The position numbers were made by a program, and so were the translations under genes. A DNA stretch of 64,000 bases from Competibacter sp963695105 (GTDB lineage: Bacteria > Pseudomonadota > Gammaproteobacteria > Competibacterales > Competibacteraceae), in NCBI GenBank assembly GCA_963695105.1, contig CAVOGC010000010.1, positions 1-64,000 of the forward strand, read 5' to 3'. This document shows positions 1 to 9,240 of this stretch, piece after piece (the first letter of the stretch is position 1; every line of letters begins with the position of its first letter). The notes under the pieces are model-generated. The model saw only the letters and a program-made list of their open reading frames with translations. It was not told the DNA's origin and did no database searches.

Positions 1-23
1 TTCGCCTAACTCCTTGTTTTTAC

Positions 24-99
24 TGGTGGGCCGTGTCCGGTTCGAACGGACGACCAACAGATTAAAAGTCTGCTGCTCTACCGACTGAGCTAACGGCCC
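24..99 (-). tRNA. tRNA-Lys (anticodon TTT)
   Basis: The reverse strand folds as a complete 76-nt tRNA. It has a 7-bp acceptor stem (GGGCCGT with ACGGCCC), a D-arm, an anticodon loop CTTTTAA giving anticodon TTT, a T-arm with TTCGAAC, discriminator A and an encoded CCA at 24-26. It follows cpoB on the same strand, a placement also seen in other gammaproteobacteria where tRNA-Lys genes lie downstream of tol-pal. Confidence 0.97.
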
Positions 100-263
100 T
101 GAAAGGGGCTGACAATGTTACAAAATTCCACCGAATTCGCAAGCCTCGATTGCCTGATAAATCGAGCCGAAATGAATTCAATGGTTGTGCGTGGTAGGCC
201 CAGCCCCGTGGCTGCGCGGGCGCGCAAGCACGGGGCGGGCCGGCGCCATTCAAACCCGGCGCG

Positions 264-998
264 TTAGCGCAAGGATTGCAGGCGCCGTTCGGCAAGATTG
301 GCCGCCTGGGTGTTGGGATAAGCCTGCACCAGCTTTTGCAGTACCTCCCGCGCCCGATTGGTCTCGCCCGCCTCGCCGTAGATGTAGCCCAGCTTGAGCA
401 GCGCATCCGGCAGCCGCGCGCTTTCTGGATAACGTACCCCCAGATTGATAAACGCATCCTTGGCCGCGCCGTAATCCCGACTGAGGTAGTACGACTCGCC
501 CAGCCAATACTGTGCGTCGCTCGCCTGATCGCTGTCCGGATACGCGCTCAGGAAGCGCTGCAATTCAGCGATGGCCCGAGCATGGCGACCCTCGCGCAAC
601 TCCCCCAGCGCCGCCTCGAAATCGGTTTGCGCGTTTCCCGTCACTGAAGGCATCGTTCGAGCGACCGGCGGCGCGGTCGTGGTGGCAGGCGAAATGGTCG
701 GAGTTGGCTGGCCGTGGCCGGTGGCCGGTGGCTCCGCTCGCGGCGGGGTAGCCGCCCCCGGAGGAGAGGCGGGCGGCACATAATTCCGTGCGCTTTCCTG
801 CTGGAGTTGATCGAACCGATAGCGGTAGATTTCCAACTCCCCGCGGATTTGTCGGACCTCTGCTTCCAACTGTTCGATCCGCTGCAGCAGCTCCAAGGTC
901 AGTGTGCTATCCGGCGCGTTCTGGGCGCGGCCGGCGCCGGGTGGCATCAAGCCGCCCAACACCAACAGCGCCAGCCACGGAAAACGGAATCTGGGCAT
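264..998 (-). CDS. cpoB: Tol-Pal system protein CpoB (YbgF)
   Basis: Periplasmic partner of the Tol-Pal machine that coordinates peptidoglycan synthesis with outer-membrane constriction. The product has a signal peptide ending near GRAQ, a short coiled coil (about residues 30-65, IEQLEAEVRQIRGEL) of the trimerising YbgF_N type, a Pro/Thr/Ala linker, and three TPR repeats in the last 120 residues (QTDFEAALGELREGRHARAI, then DAQYWLGESYYLSRDYGAAKDA). The start at 998 (MPRFRF) is preferred over the upstream ATG at 1031 because the latter overlaps pal and an AAAGG element sits 9 nt before 998. It is the last gene of the tol-pal cluster, 13 nt after the pal stop. Confidence 0.93.
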   Translation of the reverse strand: MPRFRFPWLALLVLGGLMPPGAGRAQNAPDSTLTLELLQRIEQLEAEVRQIRGELEIYRYRFDQLQQESARNYVPPASPPGAATPPRAEPPATGHGQPTPTISPATTTAPPVARTMPSVTGNAQTDFEAALGELREGRHARAIAELQRFLSAYPDSDQASDAQYWLGESYYLSRDYGAAKDAFINLGVRYPESARLPDALLKLGYIYGEAGETNRAREVLQKLVQAYPNTQAANLAERRLQSLR

Positions 999-1011
999 GC
1001 ACGTGTGCCTT

Positions 1012-1632
1012 TCAGTAGATAATTTCCACACGTCGGTTCAACGCATAGCTGCGCTCACTTTGTCCGGGGGCGGCCGGCCGTTCCTCGCCAAAGCTGACAA
1101 CCCGGATCTGTTGGGGCGAAACACCCAAGGCGATCATGGTCTGACGCACCGCGTTGGCGCGGCGCTCGCCCAGGGCGATATTATATTCGCGGCTGCCACG
1201 CTCGTCGGTATGCCCTTCTAACTGAGTGATAATCTGTGGGTTTTTGGCCAAGGAGCGCGCGTTGCTTTCGATGATCGTCCGGCTTTCGGGCGCAATATCC
1301 GTGCTGTCGTAGCTGAAATAGACGATGCGGTCGGCCGAGGCTACACCACTGCTCGTGCCGGCGACCGCCTGACCGGGCTGCCCGCCGGCATAGGCGGTGG
1401 TGACGCCGCCGCCGCTGGTGTCGAAGGTGTCATAGGTATCGAGACTGGGCGCCTGACCGTAGGGATAGCTGTACACTTCCTGCTCCGGTTGGGCCGTAAT
1501 TCCCGGTTGGGCGGTCGTGCTTGGCTGGGTGCCCGCCGTCTGCTCCTGGTCGGTGTTCTCACCGGTCGCGGCGCAACTGGCCAACAGCGCGAGCGCGGCG
1601 GCGGCAATCAAAATACGAACTAAGTTTTGCAT
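1012..1632 (-). CDS. pal: Peptidoglycan-associated lipoprotein Pal
   Basis: Outer-membrane lipoprotein that binds peptidoglycan and TolB. The product (206 aa) starts MQNLVRIL, has a hydrophobic stretch and the lipobox LLASC, so the mature protein begins at Cys about residue 20. A low-complexity Thr/Gln/Gly linker is followed by a C-terminal OmpA-like domain with YFSYDSTDI and the peptidoglycan-binding stretch LEGHTDERGSREYN, ending in NRRVEIIY. The start at 1632 is chosen because GGAGG lies 8 nt upstream; an in-frame ATG at 1650 has no such site. It lies between tolB and cpoB as in the canonical operon. Confidence 0.96.
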   Translation of the reverse strand: MQNLVRILIAAAALALLASCAATGENTDQEQTAGTQPSTTAQPGITAQPEQEVYSYPYGQAPSLDTYDTFDTSGGGVTTAYAGGQPGQAVAGTSSGVASADRIVYFSYDSTDIAPESRTIIESNARSLAKNPQIITQLEGHTDERGSREYNIALGERRANAVRQTMIALGVSPQQIRVVSFGEERPAAPGQSERSYALNRRVEIIY

Positions 1633-1671
1633 CGTGGATTCCTCCCTCAACTTTGGTCAACAACATCGAAA

Positions 1672-2868
1672 TCATCGGCCGTAAGGCGCCCAAGCGGCGT
1701 CACGCGCGTTGCCCCGCAAGGCAATCTCTTGTGAGGCGCCGCCATCCACCGATACCGTCGCCACGCCACGGCCGTTGGAATAAATAATGGTCTTGCCGTT
1801 CGGCGCAAAGCCGGGCGACTCGTCCGAACCACCGGAGGTCAAGACCCGGAACTGGCGCGTCTGCAAATCCAGCACGGCAATGTAGAAGCTACGGCCACTC
1901 CGGTGCACCATCGCAATATAACGACCGTCGGGCGAAACCGTCGGGCGTGCGTTGTAATTACCCTTAAAGGTTAGCCGCTGTGGCGAACCGCCGCCGGGAC
2001 CGATCCGGTAAAGCTGCGGCGAGCCACCCCGATCCGAGGTAAAAACGATGCTGCCGTCGGGCAGCCAAACCGCCTCGGTATCGATGGAACTGCTACTGGT
2101 GAGACGGACCGGGTACTGGCTGGCCAAGTCGAGGGCATAGATTTCCGGGTTGCCGTCCTTGGATAGCGTGAACACCAGCCGCCGACCGTCCGGCGACCAG
2201 GACGGAGCGCCGTTGATGCCGGGCGCGGCGGACACCGAACGGCGAGCGCCGGTATAGACATCCTGGACGATAATTTGCGCCCGGCGCCCCTCGAAAGACA
2301 CATAAGCCAGCCTGGAGCCATCCGGCGACCAGGCCGGTGACATGATCGGCTGGCTGGAGCGCAGAATGACTTGGGGGTTCTGCCCGTCGGCGTCGGAGAC
2401 CACCAGATAATAGGCCCCGCGGCCAAAAGCTACATAGGCGATGCGAGTCCCGGCGAGCCCCTTTTCGCCAACGAGTTTTTCGTAAATCAAATCGCTGATG
2501 CGGTGGGCCACCGCTCGCAACTGGTTCGCCGGCACGTCGAAGGACAAGCTCAATAACTGGCCGCCCTGCGCGCCGGTGAGTTGAAACTGCACGATATAAC
2601 CGCGGGAGCCGCCGGGAGCGACCCGTCCGGCGACGGCGTAATCGGCGCGAGCCTCGGAAGGTTGCGGTACGAACTTGCCGGTTCGTTGCAGATCGGCGGC
2701 GACGATGCCGGCGATGTTTTCGGGCGCGCTGCCTCCGAACGGAGCGATGGCGATGGGAATGCCGCTGCCTCCGACTCCCTTGGTAATGTCCAGGGTTATT
2801 TGGGCGTGGGCAGAGCCAACACCCAGCCACCACGCGGTCAATACAAGGATTTTAAAAAAGAATTTCAA
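1672..2868 (-). CDS. tolB: Tol-Pal system beta-propeller protein TolB
   Basis: Periplasmic protein that shuttles between TolA and Pal. The 398-aa product has a signal peptide cleaved after SAHA, the N-terminal TolB alpha/beta domain, then WD40-like repeats visible as recurring PDGSRLAYVS, SPDGRRLVFT, LPDGSIVFTS and SPDGRYIAMV blocks. The start codon is TTG at 2868, supported by GGGGAG 8 nt upstream; no ATG gives the full signal peptide. It lies 39 nt upstream of pal and 53 nt downstream of tolA. Confidence 0.96.
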   Translation of the reverse strand: MKFFFKILVLTAWWLGVGSAHAQITLDITKGVGGSGIPIAIAPFGGSAPENIAGIVAADLQRTGKFVPQPSEARADYAVAGRVAPGGSRGYIVQFQLTGAQGGQLLSLSFDVPANQLRAVAHRISDLIYEKLVGEKGLAGTRIAYVAFGRGAYYLVVSDADGQNPQVILRSSQPIMSPAWSPDGSRLAYVSFEGRRAQIIVQDVYTGARRSVSAAPGINGAPSWSPDGRRLVFTLSKDGNPEIYALDLASQYPVRLTSSSSIDTEAVWLPDGSIVFTSDRGGSPQLYRIGPGGGSPQRLTFKGNYNARPTVSPDGRYIAMVHRSGRSFYIAVLDLQTRQFRVLTSGGSDESPGFAPNGKTIIYSNGRGVATVSVDGGASQEIALRGNARDAAWAPYGR

Positions 2869-2921
2869 GGATCAATCTCCCCTTGGAACTGGCAAACCAA
2901 TAAATTCCACCGATATCGGGC

Positions 2922-4120
2922 TCAATTGGAGTCCATGGGACTGAATTTTATCCTCAGCGATTCCCTGGCAAGGATAGACGCTTGATCCGCCCTGTCGGGC
3001 ATGGGCAACGGTGAAGCTCTGCGAACCGCAGCCATCGCGGAGTTATCGAATAACGAGTCACCGCTGCTTCTGACTACCTTGACTTGGGTGACTACCCCCG
3101 AACTGGCGACGGTCACAAGCAACTCGCAACTCAAGCCGCCGTGGCTATTCGGAGGCGGGTTCCACTGCCGTTTTACATAGGGCTGGATGACCGATCTGGC
3201 GAAGTTGCCAGCGGCTTCCCTGGCCGCCAACTCCAAGGCCAGCTTGCGCGCTTCCTCCGCTTTGCGTCTGGCGCCCTCTTCGGCTTTTCTTCTCGCTTCC
3301 TCCGCTGCCTTGCGCCTGGCGTCTTCTTCCGCCGCCGCCTTGCGGGCTTCTTCAGCCTTGCGTTTTGCTTCTTCCGCCGCCGCCTGACGCTTGGCTTCCG
3401 CCGCCGCCTGACGCTTGGCTTCCGCCGCCGCCTGACGCTTGGCGTCCGCCGCTGCTTGACGCTTGGCTTCCGCCGCCGCCTGACGCTTGGCTTCCGCCGC
3501 CGCCTGACGCTTGGCTTCCGCCGCTGCTTGACGCTTGGCTTCCGCCGCCGCCTGACGCTTGGCTTCGCCGCTGCTTGGCGCTTGGCGTTCGCCGCTGCTT
3601 GGCGCTTGGCGTTCGCCGCTGCTTGGCGTTTGGCTTCCAGAGCCGCCTGACGCTTGGCATCCACCGCTGCTTGGCGCCGTTCCTCTGCTCGTTGTTTGGC
3701 GGCCTCGGCCGCTCTGCGTTTCGCCTCGGCCGCCGCTTCGCGTTGCTCTTCGGCTTTTTGCTTGGCCTCTTCTTCCCGACGCCGTTCCTCGGCCTCGCGT
3801 CTGTCTTCCTCCTGCTGGCGGCGGAGTTCCGCCTGTCGTTGTTCTTCGGCCTCCCGCGCTGCTTGCGCCAGCGCGGCCCGGCGCTCGGCTTCCGCGCGTT
3901 GCCGGCGGCGCTCTTCCTGGGCCAGGCGCTCCAGCTCTTCACGGATCGCGACTTCGTCCACCACCTCGGCTGGAATTGGTTCGATCCCGGCCTGATCGGG
4001 TTGCGGCGCATCCGCGATAGTCAGGTTCAACAGTAAAAATAGGCCGACAAGAACATGGACGGCAACAGTGACCGCCGTCGCCACGAGATCCTGATATTTT
4101 TCCTCGCGTCCGAGTTGCAT
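2922..4120 (-). CDS. tolA: Cell envelope integrity protein TolA, one-base frameshift in the repeat domain
   Basis: Inner-membrane protein linking TolQR to TolB/Pal. The N-terminus has one membrane helix (about residues 15-36). A long Ala/Glu/Lys/Arg-rich helical domain contains octapeptide repeats of the AKRQAAAE type, and a C-terminal TonB-like domain ends near PMDSN (GGLSCELLVTVASSGVV). The N-terminal frame runs from 4120 to the repeat unit at 3557-3579, which is 23 nt instead of 24. Below that point the correct protein continues in the adjacent frame, open to the stop at 2922. Restoring one C near 3566 gives a continuous 399-aa TolA, close to the usual family size of about 420. As written, the N-terminal frame instead runs through an aberrant PSVRRRRK tail. 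The start is ATG at 4120, just after a TTG. Confidence 0.88.
3389..3675. repeat. Twelve-unit 24-bp tandem repeat inside tolA
   Basis: Twelve consecutive units of roughly GCTTGGCTTCCGCCGCCGCC plus TGAC occupy 287 nt, one base short of 12 x 24. The short unit is 3557-3579, where one C is missing relative to its neighbours. Encoded on the minus strand, each unit gives AKRQAAAE or a close variant. Confidence 0.93.
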
Positions 4121-4129
4121 CAACCGTGG

Positions 4130-4585
4130 TTACCGCTGGCTCGCCGGTCCGTCCGGAGGCGCGGTGGACAAGCCAACCTTGATCGCGCCGGTGTTGCGCA
4201 GCGCGGTCATGCCTTTGATGACCTGGTCGTATTTGACTTCCCGGTCGGCGCGCACCAGAACCGGTGGTTGCGGCTTGCGCGCCATCAGTTCCACAACGCC
4301 TTGCAGTCGGGGCTCCAAGGTGTCGCAATCCACCGGTTGCGCCTTCTCCGCGCCGATCCCCAGATAACAGGCGCCGTCCTTCTGCACGGATAGCACCACC
4401 ACTTCGGACGCCTGATCGCGGTCGTTCAACGATTCTGACGGCGCCTTGGGCAAATCCACTTCCACCCCCTGATTGAGCAGCGGGGCGGTGACCATGAAAA
4501 TGACCAGCAACACCAACATCACGTCGATGTACGGGACGATGTTGATTTCCGCCTTCAGGCGGCCATGCGAACTGCGTCGCGCCAT
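4130..4585 (-). CDS. tolR: Protein TolR
   Basis: ExbD-family subunit of the TolQR proton channel. The 151-aa product has a short cytoplasmic N-terminus, one membrane helix (about residues 18-40, IVPYIDVMLVLLVIFMVTAP) with the proton-relay Asp at residue 21, and a periplasmic domain (VVVLSVQKDG, VLVRADREVKYDQVI). It sits 6 nt after tolQ and 9 nt before the tolA start, so the genes are co-transcribed. Confidence 0.96.
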   Translation of the reverse strand: MARRSSHGRLKAEINIVPYIDVMLVLLVIFMVTAPLLNQGVEVDLPKAPSESLNDRDQASEVVVLSVQKDGACYLGIGAEKAQPVDCDTLEPRLQGVVELMARKPQPPVLVRADREVKYDQVIKGMTALRNTGAIKVGLSTAPPDGPASQR

Positions 4586-4591
4586 GGCGTG

Positions 4592-5303
<712 letters not shown>

Positions 5304-5314
<11 letters not shown>

Positions 5315-5708
5315 CTGCAATCTCCCTTATCAACTGCCGGGGCAACCGGCGTGCCCGGAAATTCTCCGCATCGATACACGCGACCTTGACTCGCGCGCCG
5401 CACAACACTTCGGTGGAATCGGCCCGGCGGATGTTCTGGGCGAAGGTGAGGCTGGCGCCGCCCGCTTCCACGATCCGGCTGATCACCTCCAGCAGATCGT
5501 TGAACCGGGCTGGCCGATGATAGTCCACGCTCAGCGTCCGCACCGCGAATAATACCTGCCGGTCGCGCAGCAGCGCGTCCTGCTCGAAGCCGTGGGCGCG
5601 CAACCACTCGGTGCGGGCCCGCTCCATAAACTTCAGATAGTTGGCGTAATACACCACGCCGCCGCTATCGGTGTCCTCATAGTAAACCCGTACCGGCCAG
5701 ACAAACAT
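5304..5708 (-). CDS. ybgC: Acyl-CoA thioesterase YbgC
   Basis: Hot-dog-fold thioesterase (134 aa) of the tol-pal-associated YbgC family, which hydrolyses short-chain acyl-CoA or acyl-ACP and interacts with the phospholipid synthesis machinery. The 4HBT signature VYYEDTDSGGVVYYANYLKF carries the catalytic Asp. It is the first gene of the tol operon and overlaps tolQ, the usual arrangement. Confidence 0.95.
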
Positions 5709-5796
5709 TTCCTGTTTCCACTAAAATTGATTTCGCCAATTCCAACAACGCCGCTGCTCCATCTGGAGCAGCGCGAGTCCGTGGAGATCCCTCATC

Positions 5797-6168
5797 ATGC
5801 GCGCCCTTATTGTACCGGTCTTGCTGTTGGCTGCCCTGCCTGTTTTCGCGGCGGCTCCGCTGACCTTCGAAGAGGTCGACACCGATGGCGACGGCTTGAT
5901 CAGCGCCGATGAAGCCGCCAGCGTCGAGAGTCTGGACTTCGACGCCGCCGACGCCGACGCCGACGGCACCCTCAGCGTGGACGAATACGATATCGCCGTG
6001 GAAGAGTTGCCGCCAGTCGCCGAGCCGGCCGCCCCGAACGGCGGCGAGGCCGCGGCGCCCGCAACTCCCACAACTCCCACAACTCCCACAACTCCTCCAG
6101 CCCTGGCCGCGCCCGCCGCGCCCGAAGGCGCGCAACCCCAGGCGCCGTCAATTCCGGCCAAGCCCTGA
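5797..6168 (+). CDS. Secreted EF-hand calcium-binding protein
   Basis: Small exported protein (123 aa) with a signal peptide (MRALIVPVLLLAALPVFA) and two EF-hand loops, DTDGDGLISADE (residues 28-39) and DADADGTLSVDE (residues 52-63), both with canonical calcium ligands. The C-terminal half is an Ala/Pro/Thr-rich tail with TPT repeats encoded by tandem 9-bp units near 6063-6098. It lies on the plus strand between ybgC and ruvB, so it interrupts the usual ruvB-ybgC junction and converges on ruvB with a 4-nt gap. The partner is unknown; calcium buffering or signalling in the periplasm is inferred. Confidence 0.85.
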   Translation: MRALIVPVLLLAALPVFAAAPLTFEEVDTDGDGLISADEAASVESLDFDAADADADGTLSVDEYDIAVEELPPVAEPAAPNGGEAAAPATPTTPTTPTTPPALAAPAAPEGAQPQAPSIPAKP

Positions 6169-6172
6169 CCGG

Positions 6173-7213
6173 TTAGGGCGCGGTGCCGAACAGGTCGCTG
6201 CTCCCCGCCGAGCCGGCGGTCAAGCCGAAATGGCGGTACGCGTGCGCGGTCGCCAGTCGGCCGCGCGGCGTGCGCATCAGAAACCCCTGCTGGATCAGAT
6301 ACGGTTCCAACACGTCTTCGATGGTGCCGCGCTCCTCGCCCAGCGCCGCCGCCAGCGTGTCCAGCCCCACCGGCCCGCCGCCGAATTTGTCGATCATCAG
6401 CCACAACAACCGCCGGTCCAACTCGTCGAAGCCGCGCTCGTCCACTTTCAGCAGGTCGAGCGCCCGCCGCGCCACCTCGACCGTGATCCGCCCGTCCGCC
6501 TTCACTTGGGCGAAATCGCGCACCCGCCGCAACAGTCGATTGGCGATACGCGGCGTGCCGCGCGAGCGCCGGCCGATCTCCACCGCTCCTTCGGGATAAT
6601 CGGTCTCGATTCCGAGAATGCGCGCCGAGCGAGCCACGATCTCGGTCAGTTCCTCCGGCGTGTAAAACTCCAGTCGGTGGACGATGCCGAAGCGGTCCCG
6701 CAGCGGCGAGGTCAGCAAGCCGGCGCGGGTGGTGGCGCCGACCAGGGTGAACGGCGGCAGGTCCAGCTTGATCGAGCGCGCCGCTGGCCCCTCGCCGATC
6801 ATGATGTCGATCTGATAATCCTCCATCGCCGGATACAGTACTTCCTCCACCACCGGGCTCAAGCGGTGGATTTCGTCGATGAACAGCACGTCGCGCGGTT
6901 CCAGATTAGTCAGCAGCGCGGCGATGTCGCCGGGTCGCTCCAGCACCGGCCCGGATGTCTGGCGCAGGTTGACGCCCATCTCGACGGCGACGATATGCGC
7001 CAGCGTGGTTTTGCCCAAACCGGGCGGGCCGAACAGCAGCACATGGTCCAGTGCCTCGGCGCGGGCGCGGGCGGCCTGGACGAAAATCTCCAACTGCTCG
7101 CGCATGGTCTGCTGGCCGATGTAATCATCCAGCCGCCGGGGGCGGACGGCCCGGTCCTGGGTGGCGTCATCGCCGCTGGTGGCCGGGGAAATCAGACGAT
7201 CGGAAGGGTTCAT
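6173..7213 (-). CDS. ruvB: Holliday junction branch migration helicase RuvB
   Basis: AAA+ motor of the RuvABC complex that drives branch migration of Holliday junctions. The 346-aa product has Walker A GPPGLGKTTLAHI, Walker B FIDEIHRL, sensor motif GATTRAGLL, and the C-terminal winged-helix domain (GFDELDRRLLWLMIDKFGGG). It ends the minus-strand yebC-ruvC-ruvA-ruvB series, about 110 nt after ruvA. Confidence 0.97.
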   Translation of the reverse strand: MNPSDRLISPATSGDDATQDRAVRPRRLDDYIGQQTMREQLEIFVQAARARAEALDHVLLFGPPGLGKTTLAHIVAVEMGVNLRQTSGPVLERPGDIAALLTNLEPRDVLFIDEIHRLSPVVEEVLYPAMEDYQIDIMIGEGPAARSIKLDLPPFTLVGATTRAGLLTSPLRDRFGIVHRLEFYTPEELTEIVARSARILGIETDYPEGAVEIGRRSRGTPRIANRLLRRVRDFAQVKADGRITVEVARRALDLLKVDERGFDELDRRLLWLMIDKFGGGPVGLDTLAAALGEERGTIEDVLEPYLIQQGFLMRTPRGRLATAHAYRHFGLTAGSAGSSDLFGTAP

Positions 7214-7323
7214 GAGCGGTGGAGTCGGTGAGGTGGCGAAGCCGCGCTATCGGGAATTTACCAGCGGGAGTTTAAGGCCAAACGCGAACCATTGCCGCCG
7301 GTTTGCCGACGACTAAAGCGGCA

Positions 7324-7932
7324 TCAGCGGTGCACGCTGGATTGTAGCGCCAGCCGGATGATCGCTTCGCTGGCGAGACCTTCGGTGTCGAGGCTCTGCA
7401 CCATGCGCGAAGCTTCGGGCAGCTTGTAGCCCAGCGCCACCAGCGCGCTGATGGCGTCGTCCCGCGGCGTGGCGTCCACCGCCGCGCCGTGGCCGCCGGG
7501 CAGCACGACCGCCGCCGGATGCAGGCCCAGCCCGCCGATACGGTCGCGCATTTCGATAATCAAACGCTCGGCGGTCTTCTTGCCGATGCCCGGCAGCCGG
7601 GTCAACGCGGTGGCGTCGTTCTCGCGCACGCAGCGGCCGAACACGTCCACGCTCATGCCGGACAGAATCAGCAGCGCCAGTCGCGGTCCCACCCCGGTTA
7701 CCCGGATCAGGTTGCGGAACAGGCCGCGCTCGGCGGTGCTGGAAAAACCGTACAGGGTATGAGCGTCCTCGCGCACCGCCAGATGGGTAAATAGAGCGAC
7801 CTCCACACCCAGTTCCGGCAGGCTCTGGAAGGTGTTCATCGACGCCTCCAGCTCGTAACCGACGCCGTGGGCGTCGATCATGAGGCATGGCGGCTGCTTC
7901 CAGACCAGCAGTCCGCGCAGGCGGCCGATCAC
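7324..7932 (-). CDS. ruvA: Holliday junction branch migration complex subunit RuvA
   Basis: Tetrameric junction-binding protein (202 aa). It has an N-terminal OB-fold beginning MIGRLRGLLVWK, a helix-hairpin-helix core with TGVGPRLALLILS and LPGIGKKTAERLIIEMRD, and a C-terminal RuvB-contact domain. The start is GTG, overlapping the ruvC stop in a GTGA arrangement, which implies translational coupling. Confidence 0.97.
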   Translation of the reverse strand: MIGRLRGLLVWKQPPCLMIDAHGVGYELEASMNTFQSLPELGVEVALFTHLAVREDAHTLYGFSSTAERGLFRNLIRVTGVGPRLALLILSGMSVDVFGRCVRENDATALTRLPGIGKKTAERLIIEMRDRIGGLGLHPAAVVLPGGHGAAVDATPRDDAISALVALGYKLPEASRMVQSLDTEGLASEAIIRLALQSSVHR

Positions 7933-8453
7933 CGCCGCCTCCGGGTCAGCACGGCGGCGGACCCGAATCGGTGCAGGGTTTGCCGGGTGTGGCCGTGACA
8001 GATCGCCACCGCCAGCGCGTCGGCGGCATCGGCTTGCGGCGATTCCGGCAAGCTCAGCAGCAGGGCGACCATTCGCTGCACCTGCGATTTATCGGCCGCG
8101 CCGCTGCCCACCACCGCTTGCTTGATGGCGCGCGGCGCGTATTCGCTGACCGGCAATCCGGCCAGCACCACGGCGCACAGCGCCGCGCCCCGGGCCTGGC
8201 CGAGCTTGAGCGCCGAATCGGGGTTGTGGTGCATGAATACCTGCTCGACCGCGACTTCCGCCGGTTGCCAGGACTGGATCACGGCGGTCAACCCCTCGAA
8301 AATGGTTTTCAGGCGTTCCGGCAGCGGCCGGTCGCTGCCGGTCTGGATGCAGCCGCTGGCGATATGGCGGCTGCGCGGTCCGTCCATGTCGACGATTCCG
8401 TAGCCGGTAATCCGCGAGCCGGGATCGATGCCCATCAACCGAACCGTCGTCAC
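7929..8453 (-). CDS. ruvC: Crossover junction endodeoxyribonuclease RuvC
   Basis: Holliday-junction resolvase (174 aa). It has the RNase H-like signature LMGIDPGSRITGYGIVD with the first catalytic Asp, the Glu-containing stretch VAVEQVFMHHN, and the C-terminal catalytic acidic pair in QADAADALAVAICHG. The start is GTG at 8453, two bases after the yebC stop. Confidence 0.97.
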   Translation of the reverse strand: MTTVRLMGIDPGSRITGYGIVDMDGPRSRHIASGCIQTGSDRPLPERLKTIFEGLTAVIQSWQPAEVAVEQVFMHHNPDSALKLGQARGAALCAVVLAGLPVSEYAPRAIKQAVVGSGAADKSQVQRMVALLLSLPESPQADAADALAVAICHGHTRQTLHRFGSAAVLTRRRR

Positions 8454-8455
8454 GT

Positions 8456-9199
8456 TCAGAGTTTCGCCAGGATATCGTCGGCAATATCGGCGTTGGAATA
8501 GACGTTCTGGGTGTCGTCCAGATCCTCCAATATCTCCAGCAGCTTGACCATTTTCTGGGCGTCTTCGAAACCGAGGGTGGTGCTGGAGCCGGCGCGCTGG
8601 GTCACTTCGGCCGCCTCCGGTTCCAGACCGGCGGCGATCATGGCCTGCTTGACCTCCTGAAAGGCCGCCGGACTAGCGAGCACGTCCACCGAGCCGTCTT
8701 CGTAGCTGACCACGTCGTCGGCGCCCGCCTCGATGGCGACCTCCATGAGGCGGTCCTCGTCGCTGCCGGCCGGATAGCTCAGCACCCCCTGCTCGGTAAA
8801 CTGGAACGCCACCGAACCGCTGGTGCCGAGATTGCCGCCGCATTTGCTGAAGGCGTGGCGGATTTCCGCTACCGTGCGGTTGCGGTTGTCGGTCACGGCA
8901 TCCACCATGACCGCCACCCCGCCCGGTCCGTAGCCCTCATAGCGGACTTCCTCGTACTCCACGCCCTCCAGTCCGCCGGCGCCGCGCTTGATGGCCCGAT
9001 CGACGGTGTCCTTGGGCATGTTGGCGGCCAGCGCCTTGTCCACCGCCAGCCGCAACCGCGGGTTGGCGTTAGGGTCGCCGCCGCCCATGCGGGCCGCCAC
9101 GGTGGTTTCGCGGATCAGCCGGGTGAACAACTTGCCACGTTTGGCGTCCTGGGTGTTTTTCCGATGTTGGATGTTCGCCCACTTGCTATGTCCAGCCAT
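8456..9199 (-). CDS. yebC: YebC/PmpR family protein (TACO1-like)
   Basis: Member (247 aa) of the YebC/TACO1 family, annotated as DNA-binding regulators and more recently linked to relief of ribosome stalling at proline stretches. Hallmarks are the N-terminus MAGHSKWANIQHRKNTQDAK and GGNLGTSGSVAFQF. First gene of the ruv series, as is typical. Confidence 0.96.
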   Translation of the reverse strand: MAGHSKWANIQHRKNTQDAKRGKLFTRLIRETTVAARMGGGDPNANPRLRLAVDKALAANMPKDTVDRAIKRGAGGLEGVEYEEVRYEGYGPGGVAVMVDAVTDNRNRTVAEIRHAFSKCGGNLGTSGSVAFQFTEQGVLSYPAGSDEDRLMEVAIEAGADDVVSYEDGSVDVLASPAAFQEVKQAMIAAGLEPEAAEVTQRAGSSTTLGFEDAQKMVKLLEILEDLDDTQNVYSNADIADDILAKL

Positions 9200-9240
9200 G
9201 CGAAGCCTCTTGCGTCAATTAAGCGTCAGCGCCTGAAAAA

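Noticed and set aside
3389..3675. CRISPR-like array
   Set aside because: The units are contiguous 24-bp repeats without spacers and encode the TolA helix; no cas gene is present in the window.
3084..4036. Long plus-strand open frames across tolA (Pro/Leu/Arg-rich)
   Set aside because: They are antisense readings of the 24-bp repeat and high-GC codons of tolA; the products are low complexity and have no ribosome-binding site.
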